The position numbers and the translations under genes were made by a program. The notes under the pieces were generated by a model. It saw only the letters and a list, made by a program, of their open reading frames with translations. It did no database searches and was not told where the DNA came from. From NCBI RefSeq assembly GCF_014643775.1, contig NZ_BMKC01000001.1:1-64000 (forward strand): 64,000 nucleotides of DNA, given 5' to 3'. Origin of the DNA: Arenimonas soli (GTDB lineage Bacteria > Pseudomonadota > Gammaproteobacteria > Xanthomonadales > Xanthomonadaceae). Shown one piece after another: positions 37,239 through 45,410 of the stretch (the stretch's first letter is position 1; every line of letters begins with the position of its first letter).

Positions 37239-40151
37239 ATGCAACCGCAGGATGCCGCCAACGCAATCGACACCGGGGCGCCGGATACCCGCCTCGCGGT
37301 TCGACTGCTGGGTGCCGGATCTCCTGCCCAGGTAGCCTCTGTCCTTCTCGACCTGATCGGGGGCGCGCAGACCGGCGAAGGGCCGTCCGTCGTATGGTCG
37401 ACCCAATGGCCGACGGCACTCGAGAGTCTTTCCGGGCCGCCGGACCCAGGACGGGCGGCCGAACTCGTCGAGGGGATCGCCGCGTCCCGCCAGGAACCGG
37501 AACGCCGGTCGCGGGTAATGCCGATCTTCGACGACGGCCACGCGCATGTGGCGGCGCTCGTTTGTCCCGACGGCTTCCAGGCTCCCCCGGCCGGGGTCCT
37601 GGCCGTGGTCGGGGCGCGCATGGGGGAACTGCTGGCCACGCGCAGCCTGCTCGACAGCGTCGCACAATCGGAACAGGCGGAACGGCTGCAGCGGGCGCTG
37701 TATACGATCGCTGACCTGGCCGGGTCCGACCTGGAGATGTCGGAGATGCTGCGCGACCTGCACCGCATCGTCTCGGAACTGATGTACGCCGAGAACTTCT
37801 ACATCGCGCTCTACGACGACCACGACGACAGCCTGCGCTTCCTCTACTTCGTGGATCTCGTCGACCAGGAGGCGCCGGACCAGGACGAGGTTATCCCGCT
37901 GAGCCGCATCGAACGCGGCTTGAGCTGGCACCTGGTTCGTGGACGCAAACCCTTGATGGGCACCTTGCAGGAGCTGACCACGCAGGTTGACGGCCACCTG
38001 CACCTGCATGGCGCCGACAGCCTGGACTGGCTGGGCGTACCCATGATCCGCGAGGGTGAGGTTCGCGGCATCGTGGTCGTGCAGAGCTATGACCAGGCCG
38101 GCCGCTACACCCAGGCGGAAATGTCGCTGTTGGCCTTCGTCGCCGACCATATCCTGACCGCGCTGGAGCGGCGCCACGGTCGCGAGCGCCTCGAGCGCCG
38201 GGTCATGGAGCGCACGGCCGAACTCGCGCTGGCGAACCAGGACATGCGGCGGGAAGTCACCGAGCGCGAACGGGGGGAGCGACTCCAGGCCGCCCTCTAC
38301 CGCATCGCCGAACTTGCCAGCAACGAAGAGACCAGCGCTGGCTTCTACGGCGAGGTGCATGCCAGCGTTGGCGACCTCATCAGCGCCAAGAACTTCTACA
38401 TTGCGCTGCTGTCGGATGACGGCGCGACGGTGTCGTTTCCCTATGTCGTCGACGAACACGAGCGCGATTGGGGCTCGCGTTCCTTCGGGCGCGGGCTCAC
38501 CGAGTATGTGCTGCGCACGAACCAGCCCCAGCTGGTGGATGCCGCCCGGGCAGAGCAGCTGATGGCTTCGGGAGAGATCGAGGGAAGCTTCGTGGGCGCC
38601 CCGACCCTGGTCTGGCTTGGCGTGCCGCTGCCGGGGCCCGAAGGCCCGATGGGCGTGGTGGTGGTGCAGAGCTATCAGGCGGGCGACGACTACGACCAGC
38701 GCGATGCCGAGCTCCTGACATTCGTCTCGCGCCAGATCGCGAGCACGCTGCTGCGTCGTCGGTCCAACCAACTGCTGCACGACGCCTACGCCGACCTGGA
38801 GCGCCGGGTCGAGGTCCGCACCGCGGAGCTGCGGGAACAGATCGCGGTTCGCGAGGAGATCGAGGCCAGGCTCCAGCACCAGGTGATGCACGACTCGCTG
38901 ACCAACCTGCCAAACCGCGCCTACCTGCGTGACCGTCTGGAGCGGGCGATCGCCAAGCTTCGCCGTGCTGGGAACCGGCGTTTTGGACTTCTCTACGTGG
39001 ACATCGACCGGTTCAAGCTGATCAACGACAGCCTGGGCCACGGCGTTGGCGATGCGGTGTTGAAGGAAGCCTCGCAGCGGCTTGCCAGCTGCGTCCGGGA
39101 ACCCGACCTGGTGGCCCGCCTGGCCGGCGACGAATTCTGCATCCTGCTCGAGGAAGTGCAGCTGCCGGAGACGGCCAGCAAGGTTGCCCAGCGAATCATC
39201 AAGGCCTTCGACTCACCCCTGTCGGCGGGAGGACGAAACCTGAAGGTATCGGCGAGCATCGGCATCACCGTTGTGGAGAAGGCCGAAGGAGGCGCCGACG
39301 CGGTCCTGCACGAGGCCGACCAGGCCCTTTACCGGGCCAAGGAGAGGGGGCGCAATCGATTCGAACTGTTCGATCCCGTCATGCAGTCCAATGCGATGAC
39401 CGTGCTCAACCTCGAGCAGGGCCTGCGTGAGGCTTTGGCCGGGGAACAGTTCGTCCCCCATTTCCAGCCGCTGGTTCGCCTGGACGACGGCGGCATTGTC
39501 GGCTACGAAGCGCTGTTGAGATGGGACCATCCCGAGCGTGGCTTGCTCGCACCCGGGGAATTCCTGCAGGTCGCCGAAGAGAGCGGGCTGATCGAACCCA
39601 TCGACTGGCAGATGTTCGCGCTGGCGATGAAGTGCAGCAAGGACCTGGCCGTCGACGGGCGTTTCGTCACCCTGAATGTGTCGCCGCGGCTTTTCCAGCG
39701 ACCGGGCTTCGATACCCGGATGCTCGCGCTAACGAAGGAGGCGGGTTTTGATCCGGCCAGCCTGCGCCTGGAGGTGACCGAGGGCATGCTGCTGGGGGAT
39801 CCCGATGCCATGGTGGCGGTTCTGCTGCGCTTGCGCGAATCCAAGATCGAGGCCGCGCTGGACGATTTCGGCACCGGCTACTCGTCGCTCGGCCACGTGC
39901 ACCGCTTCCCGCTGAAGATGATCAAGATCGACAGGAGCTTCATCACGCCCTTGGCGGGCGACGACTCCCGCCGCAGTTGTGCGGTCGTGGAAGCCATCCT
40001 TGCCCTGGGACACGCGCTGGGGGTGGACATCGTCGCCGAGGGCGTGGAAACGCAGGAACAACGCGACAAACTCGCCGCGATGGGGTGCGTCTACGCCCAG
40101 GGCTACCTGTTCGGCCGGCCGCAGCCGGCGCATGCCTGGGCTCGCCAGTGA
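37239..40151 (+). CDS. Dual GGDEF-EAL protein with tandem GAF domains (c-di-GMP turnover)
   Basis: Predicted to make and/or break cyclic di-GMP in response to ligands bound by GAF domains, 970 aa, no transmembrane helix. Domains: a degenerate GAF-like head (about 1-145), GAF1 (about 150-310), a charged coiled coil, GAF2 (about 350-505), a second coiled coil, GGDEF (about 560-715) and EAL (about 735-965). The catalytic loop reads AGDEF (629-633), an allowed variant, with an RxxD inhibitory site just before it (REPD). The EAL domain keeps EAL (757-759), the N of NVSP, DDFGTGYSSL, the KIDRSF Lys and EGVET, so phosphodiesterase activity is likely. ATG 37239 follows GGAGGT; an upstream TTG is possible. 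Confidence 0.93.
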   Translation: MQPQDAANAIDTGAPDTRLAVRLLGAGSPAQVASVLLDLIGGAQTGEGPSVVWSTQWPTALESLSGPPDPGRAAELVEGIAASRQEPERRSRVMPIFDDGHAHVAALVCPDGFQAPPAGVLAVVGARMGELLATRSLLDSVAQSEQAERLQRALYTIADLAGSDLEMSEMLRDLHRIVSELMYAENFYIALYDDHDDSLRFLYFVDLVDQEAPDQDEVIPLSRIERGLSWHLVRGRKPLMGTLQELTTQVDGHLHLHGADSLDWLGVPMIREGEVRGIVVVQSYDQAGRYTQAEMSLLAFVADHILTALERRHGRERLERRVMERTAELALANQDMRREVTERERGERLQAALYRIAELASNEETSAGFYGEVHASVGDLISAKNFYIALLSDDGATVSFPYVVDEHERDWGSRSFGRGLTEYVLRTNQPQLVDAARAEQLMASGEIEGSFVGAPTLVWLGVPLPGPEGPMGVVVVQSYQAGDDYDQRDAELLTFVSRQIASTLLRRRSNQLLHDAYADLERRVEVRTAELREQIAVREEIEARLQHQVMHDSLTNLPNRAYLRDRLERAIAKLRRAGNRRFGLLYVDIDRFKLINDSLGHGVGDAVLKEASQRLASCVREPDLVARLAGDEFCILLEEVQLPETASKVAQRIIKAFDSPLSAGGRNLKVSASIGITVVEKAEGGADAVLHEADQALYRAKERGRNRFELFDPVMQSNAMTVLNLEQGLREALAGEQFVPHFQPLVRLDDGGIVGYEALLRWDHPERGLLAPGEFLQVAEESGLIEPIDWQMFALAMKCSKDLAVDGRFVTLNVSPRLFQRPGFDTRMLALTKEAGFDPASLRLEVTEGMLLGDPDAMVAVLLRLRESKIEAALDDFGTGYSSLGHVHRFPLKMIKIDRSFITPLAGDDSRRSCAVVEAILALGHALGVDIVAEGVETQEQRDKLAAMGCVYAQGYLFGRPQPAHAWARQ

Positions 40152-40172
40152 TGCCTCACCAACCCGGCGGCT

Positions 40173-40541
40173 TCAGCCCTGGGGCTCGAACCTCAGGTTT
40201 TCGTTTCGGATCCAGCCACGTTCGCTGTGCCGGTCCTCGCACCAGCAGGCCCCGTGCGCGGGGTCTTCCCAGATAAGGCGCACGCTGTCGCCCGGCTCGA
40301 CGGTCAGCTCGGCGCTGCAGTACTCACGACTGGCCTTGGGCGTGCCCGAGTTCATGTCCACCAGGTCCAGCGGTATCCAGCCGGCGCTGAGCTGGCCGTC
40401 TTCGGCCCAGACATAACCTTCGCGGTCGGGGTGGGCGTGCCGCACGTGCACCACGTCGCCGGGCCTGAGGGTCAGCGGGATGGCATCGGGACTTTCCTGC
40501 GCGCCGGTGACCTGCGCATTGATGGCCTTGAGCGTCGACAT
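40173..40541 (-). CDS. Protein of two SH3-like repeats
   Basis: 122 aa, no signal peptide seen. Two internal repeats share the pattern LT(L/V)xPGDxVxx...WxED....GWI: first at about 27-65 (LTLRPGDVVHVRH ... GYVWAEDGQLSAGWIPLDLV), second at about 80-119 (LTVEPGDSVRLIW ... CWCEDRHSERGWIRNENL). The pattern fits variant bacterial SH3 domains. It is divergent from a DUF2007 gene, with a perfect CRP/Clp-type palindrome between them, and converges on the GGDEF-EAL gene. Function unknown. Confidence 0.7.
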   Translation of the reverse strand: MSTLKAINAQVTGAQESPDAIPLTLRPGDVVHVRHAHPDREGYVWAEDGQLSAGWIPLDLVDMNSGTPKASREYCSAELTVEPGDSVRLIWEDPAHGACWCEDRHSERGWIRNENLRFEPQG

Positions 40542-40665
40542 CCTGGTCGTTTCCCCTGCTTCGCCCCGCGACCCGGAGCCCTGTGCCTTCGAGCATACGG
40601 TGGGGCCACGGCCACGAAACGCCCCGTTGGTCAGCCCCAGGACACCATCTGCCCGAAAATACAGC

Positions 40666-40689
40666 AAACTGTGAACCAGTTCACAGTTT
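40666..40689. promoter_or_regulatory. Perfect 24-bp palindrome containing a CRP/Clp-type site
   Basis: Two 11-bp perfect arms (AAACTGTGAAC and GTTCACAGTTT) flank CA. The core is TGTGA-N6-TCACA, identical to the CRP-family consensus. In Xanthomonadaceae this site would be read by Clp, whose DNA binding is blocked by c-di-GMP. It lies 136 bp before the SH3-like gene (minus) and 67 bp before the DUF2007 gene (plus). On the minus strand TATTTT (40656-40661) sits beside it, so the site covers the -35 area of that direction. Confidence 0.75.
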
Positions 40690-40744
40690 ACGCGCTCTTT
40701 TCGCCTCGAAATGTGACCCCGGACCCACTCCCAGAGGGACCGGC

Positions 40745-41065
40745 ATGACGCCCATCTACGTCGCCGAGAACGAGCTAGACGCCCAGCTGGTCCAGGACCT
40801 GCTGGTCAGCGCCGGTATCGCCGCGCACATTTTCGGCCCCAACGTGGCCGATCCCGAAGGGGGCATTGCCGCCACCCGCCAGGTCCGCGTGGTCGTCGAG
40901 GACGACGAAGCCGGCGAAGCGCGCCAGCTGGTCCACGAATGGCAGACCATGCCGGACGAAAACGACGACGACGGATTCAGCGTCGCCCTCGACGACGACC
41001 CGCACGAGATCGAAGCCAACGTGCCGGTGTTCAACCTCTTCGACACGGCCGGCAAGCAGGCCTGA
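40745..41065 (+). CDS. DUF2007 putative signal-transducing protein (copy A)
   Basis: 106 aa. A DUF2007 domain fills the first ~67 residues: YVAENELDAQLVQDLLVSAG, then a VRVVVEDDEAGEARQLV strand-helix unit near 45-62, a fold related to PII-like ferredoxin domains. The tail is acidic (about 70-95) and ends VFNLFDTAGKQA. The start ATG follows GAGGGACC. It is clearly related to the 93-aa protein at 42871-43152 (shared DAQLVxDLLxSAGI). It lies next to the CRP/Clp palindrome. Confidence 0.82.
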   Translation: MTPIYVAENELDAQLVQDLLVSAGIAAHIFGPNVADPEGGIAATRQVRVVVEDDEAGEARQLVHEWQTMPDENDDDGFSVALDDDPHEIEANVPVFNLFDTAGKQA

Positions 41066-41232
41066 TTCGCCCTCCCTGCAGACAACAATATTTGCCCCGG
41101 TACAGTGATGCTGGACAGTTCCGGTGCATGGGTTCAGTTTGCTGACTGATTGCGGAATTGTCGTGCCTGCTTGTCTGGTTGGCATGCTGCGGGTCGCATA
41201 GAGTCCGAACCTTGCCCCGCAAGGAATGCCCG

Positions 41233-41973
41233 ATGACCCGACTGCTCCCCGTGCTCTTCGCCGTGCTGTTCTCGCTGCCTGCCGTGGCCGCGGACAGGCC
41301 CTTCGAACGCCCCGTGGTCGTGCGCGTGGACGTGGATGCCAGCGGCAGCGTCGTGGCGGCTCAGGCGCTGGGCGAACTGCCGCAGGCGCTGGCGTCGGTG
41401 GCCGAGAGCGCCACCCGCGGCGTCGAGTTCGAGCCGGCCCGGGTCAACGGCCGCGCGGCGCCCAGCCGTACCCATCTGGTCGTGCAGATGCGCTTCGAGC
41501 CCGAAGGCGACGACAGCGTTTCCGCCAAGGCGCTCAAGGTGGAGCCGGCCAAGGCCGTGCTCGATCCCCCGGTCTATCCCACGCGTGCGGCACAGCGCGG
41601 CTATGGCGCCCACCTGGTGATGCGAATCGAGCTCAATGCCGACGGCAGCGTGGACATGGACCGTTCGGGCCTGGCGGCGATTTCACTGTGGAAGGGCGGT
41701 CGCAAGCTCGAGGATTCGCAGGTCTACCGCGACGAGTACGTGGCCGAAGTCATGAAGGTGATGCAGCACTGGAAGCCGCTGATCGAAGAAGTCGGGGGCG
41801 CGCCGGTCGCCACCTCCTGGCACGTACCGGTCACCTTCTGCCCGCCGGGCCGCCAGAACGTCTGCGCCAGGATCAAGGCCGACTCGCCCGCCGCCACCGG
41901 CCGCACCGCCAACGACGAGGGCATCCGCCTGGCGAGCCTGAAGCCTGCCAGACACGAGGTTTCCGGCTCCTGA
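41233..41973 (+). CDS. Exported protein with TonB_C-like repeats (copy A)
   Basis: 246 aa with a signal peptide (MTRLLPVLFAVLFSLPAVAA). Two TonB C-terminal-like units are seen: one at about 28-95 with DASGSVVAAQ and VEFEPARVNGRAAPS, another at about 108-220 with PPVYPTRAAQRGYGAHLVMR and LNADGSVDMDRSG. It has no membrane anchor and no Pro-rich spacer, so it is not an energy transducer. It is homologous to the 242-aa protein at 43163. ATG 41233 was chosen for the signal peptide and AAGGAA before it. Function unknown. Confidence 0.75.
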   Translation: MTRLLPVLFAVLFSLPAVAADRPFERPVVVRVDVDASGSVVAAQALGELPQALASVAESATRGVEFEPARVNGRAAPSRTHLVVQMRFEPEGDDSVSAKALKVEPAKAVLDPPVYPTRAAQRGYGAHLVMRIELNADGSVDMDRSGLAAISLWKGGRKLEDSQVYRDEYVAEVMKVMQHWKPLIEEVGGAPVATSWHVPVTFCPPGRQNVCARIKADSPAATGRTANDEGIRLASLKPARHEVSGS

Positions 41974-42041
41974 CCGCGAGAAATTCGCGGGTCGATCCTG
42001 CCGCTTCCGTCGTTTAGCCTCCAGGAAGAACGGGGGCATTG

Positions 42042-42752
42042 ATGAAGAGCTTCGGGCTGCTACTGGGTTTGGCATTCGTGGACCTTGCGGTCGCCGGCGT
42101 CCTTATCGGCCGCGGCGAGCGTGGCGTGGCACTGATATTCATTGTCATGGCGGTGCTCACTGCCGCCTTTGCGCTATTCGCGAAGCCGGAATTGCGCCGC
42201 GATCCCCGCGGTCGCCTGCAGCCGGTCGACCCGCCGTTCGCGCGGGTGCTGGGTGTTGCCGGTGCGGTGGCAATCTTGGGTGCCGCCGCGTATGTCGCTG
42301 TATCTACCGGGCGTCCGCTTGCGGAACAGGTACCCAGGACGGCCAAACCCGTGCCGCTTGTCGCCCCGGCGCGGCCTCCGGCGCAACCGGCAACGCCTCG
42401 CCCGGCTCCCGCTGGCCACTGGATGCACAAGTGTGTTGATGCTTCCGGCCACCCCAGTTTCCAGTCCGCGCCGTGTCCTGCGGGTAGCCGCCAGGAATGG
42501 CGGCGACCGGTGACTCCTGAGCGGGAGCCAGCGCGGTCTGTACGAACGCGGCAACCGTCCGCTTCAACCAGCCCTTCCGGTTCGGCTGACCTGCGTTCGC
42601 GAGGGTCGCGCCAGCGGGTGCGAAAGGAGGACTCGGCCGCCTGCCAGGCCGCGCGCGCCGCCGACGCGCGCTATCGCCGGCAGCCCCTGAGGCAGGTGAC
42701 TCACGACGGCCTGCGGCGCCATGGCGACGCCATCCGGAATGCCTGCGGCTGA
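42042..42752 (+). CDS. Membrane protein with DUF4124-like domain and C-terminal Cys pair
   Basis: 236 aa. Two transmembrane helices (about 5-22 and 28-48) and a third hydrophobic stretch (about 67-85) precede a Pro/Ala spacer and a DUF4124-like unit (HKCVDASGHPSFQSAPCPAG near 130). An Arg/Ser-rich linker follows, then a C-terminal helical segment bounded by cysteines (DSAACQAARAADARY ... IRNACG). Two signal-peptide proteins at 49768 and 50344 share this head-linker-tail plan. The in-frame TTG at 42039 is an alternative start. Function unknown. Confidence 0.7.
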   Translation: MKSFGLLLGLAFVDLAVAGVLIGRGERGVALIFIVMAVLTAAFALFAKPELRRDPRGRLQPVDPPFARVLGVAGAVAILGAAAYVAVSTGRPLAEQVPRTAKPVPLVAPARPPAQPATPRPAPAGHWMHKCVDASGHPSFQSAPCPAGSRQEWRRPVTPEREPARSVRTRQPSASTSPSGSADLRSRGSRQRVRKEDSAACQAARAADARYRRQPLRQVTHDGLRRHGDAIRNACG

Positions 42753-42870
42753 CAGCCCCCGGCCTTGCATGAACGCATTGGCTGCCGGCACAGGAAGCGT
42801 ATCGCGCTCGCGCCGCGCTCCCGGATGCATGGCATGGGCAAACCGGCCTGATTGACCTAGAGTCGGAGCC

Positions 42871-43152
42871 ATGAAAACCGCCTATGACGCCCAGAACCTG
42901 ATCGACGCGCAGCTGGTCTGCGACTTGCTGCACAGCGCCGGCATCCCGGCGCGGGTCTCGGGCGCCGGGCTGCTCGGTGCCGCCGGCGAACTGCCGGCCA
43001 TTGGCGTGGTGCAGGTGCTCGTGGCTGATGACGACCTCGAGCGTGCCCGCGGCATCGTCACCGACTGGGACGCCGGCGAGATTCCCGACGAGGAAGAACT
43101 CACGCGTCTTGCCGACCAGGCCCCGGATGATGACGTCGACCTGCTCGCGTAG
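42871..43152 (+). CDS. DUF2007 putative signal-transducing protein (copy B)
   Basis: 93 aa, one DUF2007 domain: YDAQNLIDAQLVCDLLHSAG at the N-terminus and VVQVLVADDDLERARGIVTD near 48-67, then a short acidic tail. Homologous to copy A at 40745-41065. It lies 10 bases before the TonB_C-like copy B gene, with which it should be co-translated. Confidence 0.82.
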   Translation: MKTAYDAQNLIDAQLVCDLLHSAGIPARVSGAGLLGAAGELPAIGVVQVLVADDDLERARGIVTDWDAGEIPDEEELTRLADQAPDDDVDLLA

Positions 43153-43162
43153 GACCCCCTCG

Positions 43163-43891
43163 ATGACGAGCCGGCTCCTGCTGTTCGCGGGTTTGCTTTG
43201 CCTGCTCGCGGTCGCCCGGGTCGCCGCGAATGAAGGCGAACAGGGCCGCCACTTCTGGATCGCCGGCTGGGTGACGCTGTCCGGGCAGGGGCAGGTCACC
43301 GGGTTTGAATTCGATCCGGAATACAAGCTGCCCGACGCCCTGAAGGAGCCAGCGGACGCGCTGGTGCGTGCCACGCAGTTCGAACCCGCCAGCGTGCAGG
43401 GCCAGGGCCGGCCCTCGCGAAGCTGGATGCGGGCAGGCCTGCGCCTGCAGGCCCGGGACGACAGCTACGCCGTGGCCCTGGAATCGCCCCATCTGGGCCC
43501 GCGCCCGCATTCTCACTTCTATCCGCGTGGCATCCGGCCGCCCACGCGACCGGCACGAATGGTGCTTGCCTACACGGTCAACACCGAAGGGCGCACGCAG
43601 GACATCAGGGTCCTGCCCCTGGATGGGCGTTTGCCGGCCGGACTGCCCAAGGCGCTCGAGGACCGGGTGCGAAGCCTGCGTTTCGATCCGGTCGAGGTGG
43701 ACGGTGCCGCCATCGCCACCCAGGTGCACCAGCCCATGGCCTTTTCAAAGGTGGGCATGGACATTGAAGGCTTCGACCTGCCGCCATTGGCCCGCGATCC
43801 GGGCCAACCCGGCGCCGCGGGGCAATCGGCCTATTCGCCGGAACTGGTTTTCAGCGCCAAACAGATTTTCCACGGAAGCTTCCGGCCGTGA
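43163..43891 (+). CDS. Exported protein with TonB_C-like repeats (copy B)
   Basis: 242 aa with a signal peptide (MTSRLLLFAGLLCLLAVARVAA). Like copy A it has two TonB_C-like units: LSGQGQVTGFEFDPEY ... ATQFEPASVQGQGRPSRSW (about 37-100), and a second from RPPTRPARMVLAYTVNTEGR to VRSLRFDPVEVDGAAIATQV (about 125-195). The FEPAxVxG...PSR pattern aligns with copy A. Start ATG 43163; the upstream part of the frame overlaps DUF2007 copy B and is not used. Confidence 0.75.
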   Translation: MTSRLLLFAGLLCLLAVARVAANEGEQGRHFWIAGWVTLSGQGQVTGFEFDPEYKLPDALKEPADALVRATQFEPASVQGQGRPSRSWMRAGLRLQARDDSYAVALESPHLGPRPHSHFYPRGIRPPTRPARMVLAYTVNTEGRTQDIRVLPLDGRLPAGLPKALEDRVRSLRFDPVEVDGAAIATQVHQPMAFSKVGMDIEGFDLPPLARDPGQPGAAGQSAYSPELVFSAKQIFHGSFRP

Positions 43892-43901
43892 TCGCCCGAC
43901 G

Positions 43902-44720
43902 ATGACGCAGATCCTTCGCCCGTTGCCCCCCGAGGCCCAGGCCGAACTGGCGGAGGCGCGGCGCCTGCTCGAATCGCCGGGCCTGGCCATGCAGCTGGCG
44001 AACGTGATCGGCGCACCGATCGAGGGCCTGATGGCGCGGCTACCGGGACCGGCCGCGCGCCTGGTCGACCGTGCCGCGCGCAAATCGGTGGAAACGGCCT
44101 TCGACGCCGCCAGGCGCACCCTGCGCACGCCCGCGCCAGGACACACCGCCAGTCCGCGCCTGCACAAGTTCGCGGTGGCCGGCACCGGCGCCATCGGTGG
44201 TTTCTTCGGGCTGCCTGGCCTGCTGGTGGAACTGCCCATCACCACGGCTGCGATGCTGCGCTCGATCACCGACATCGCCCGCAGCGAAGGCGAATCCGCG
44301 GACAACCCGGACACCCGCATGGCCTGCCTGGAAGTGCTGGCCCTGGGCGGTCGCCGCAGCGACGACGACGGCGCCGAGTCGGGCTATTTCGCCACGCGCG
44401 CGGCGCTGGCGCAGCAGGTCACGGCCGCCACGCGCTACGTGGCCGGCGGCATGGGCACCGGCAGCGCGCCGGCGCTGGTGCAGCTGGTGAACGGCATCGC
44501 CAGCCGCTTTTCGATCCCGGTCACGCAAAAGGCGCTGGCCCAGGCCGCGCCGCTGATCGGCGCCGCCACCGGCGCCACGCTCAACCTGATCTTCATTGGC
44601 CACTTCCAGTCGGTGGCGCGCGGGCATTTCGTCGTGCGGCGGCTGGAACGAGAACACGGCGTTCACGAGGTGCGTGCGGCCTACGCGCGCCTGGCCTCCA
44701 AACAAGACGGGCCCGGATGA
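43902..44720 (+). CDS. EcsC family protein
   Basis: 272 aa. The EcsC hallmark is the glycine-rich hydrophobic segment VAGTGAIGGFFGLPGLLVEL near residue 90, followed by PITTAAMLRSITDIARSEGE. A second hydrophobic stretch lies near 215-235 (PLIGAATGATLNLIFIGHFQ). In Bacillus the namesake sits with an ABC transporter, but the molecular role is unknown. It starts 10 bases after TonB_C-like copy B. A hairpin overlaps its stop codon. Confidence 0.85.
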   Translation: MTQILRPLPPEAQAELAEARRLLESPGLAMQLANVIGAPIEGLMARLPGPAARLVDRAARKSVETAFDAARRTLRTPAPGHTASPRLHKFAVAGTGAIGGFFGLPGLLVELPITTAAMLRSITDIARSEGESADNPDTRMACLEVLALGGRRSDDDGAESGYFATRAALAQQVTAATRYVAGGMGTGSAPALVQLVNGIASRFSIPVTQKALAQAAPLIGAATGATLNLIFIGHFQSVARGHFVVRRLEREHGVHEVRAAYARLASKQDGPG

Positions 44721-44729
44721 CCGGGCCCG
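44708..44729. repeat. Hairpin around the EcsC stop codon
   Basis: CGGGCCCGG (44708-44716) pairs perfectly with CCGGGCCCG (44721-44729); the loop ATGA contains the end of the stop codon. There is no T run, so termination here would need Rho or be inefficient. The convergent DUF2383 gene ends 34 bases further on. Confidence 0.6.
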
Positions 44730-44762
44730 CGTGGGCTTCCATGCCTGTGCTGATATCAGCGC

Positions 44763-45239
44763 TTAGTGCCGGGCCTCCATGGCCCATTTCCGTTCGCGCA
44801 TGGTGTCGTGGTGCTGCTGCACCTTGGGCAGGTAGCTCAGCAGCGACTCCTTGACCGCCTTGGGTGCGTCGTCGCGCTTGATGACGTCATGGAAGGCCGC
44901 CATCAGGCGGTCCTCGCTCTTCTCGAGTTCCTTGACGTAGGCATAGTCGCCGTGGTCCTTGGCCATCTCGGCGCGCAGCGTCGAATAGAACTGGTGCAGG
45001 CTGCCACGCAGGCTGCCGTCGGTGGCGGGCTGGCCCGCTTCGGCGCGGACTTCGCGCGCCATGCTGCCCACCAGTCCCTGCTTGGACTCGGCCATGTCGT
45101 CGAAAAGCGAGCGCAGCTGTGGATTCTTCACGGCCTTGGCGGCGTCGGCATAGAACTCGGCGCTGTCGCGGGTGGCCTGGATAAGTTCGTTGAGTGTCTC
45201 CACCTTTTCCTGGCGGAGATCGGCATTGTTGGTCGTCAT
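44763..45239 (-). CDS. PA2169-type four-helix-bundle protein (DUF2383)
   Basis: 158 aa, ferritin-like helical protein. The first helix LNELIQATRDSAEFYADAAK lies at about 17-36, and further helices carry SLFDDMAESKQGLVGSMARE and YVKELEKSEDRLMAAFHDV. The family is often general-stress induced, and metal ligands typical of ferritins are not complete here. Faces away from the DUF2059 gene across 171 bases. Confidence 0.85.
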   Translation of the reverse strand: MTTNNADLRQEKVETLNELIQATRDSAEFYADAAKAVKNPQLRSLFDDMAESKQGLVGSMAREVRAEAGQPATDGSLRGSLHQFYSTLRAEMAKDHGDYAYVKELEKSEDRLMAAFHDVIKRDDAPKAVKESLLSYLPKVQQHHDTMRERKWAMEARH

Positions 45240-45410
45240 TGGATTTCTCCTTTGATGCGGCCGGTGATCACGCTGCAGGGTGATCTCTTGTTTCGGCGAA
45301 TATTCATTCCTGCAGCAACTGCCACCCTACGACCACGCGCCTGAATCTCGCGTTAGAGGCGCGCATTCGGTTAACTTGGCGATTCATCCCCCCGGAAATT
45401 GGAGACACGA

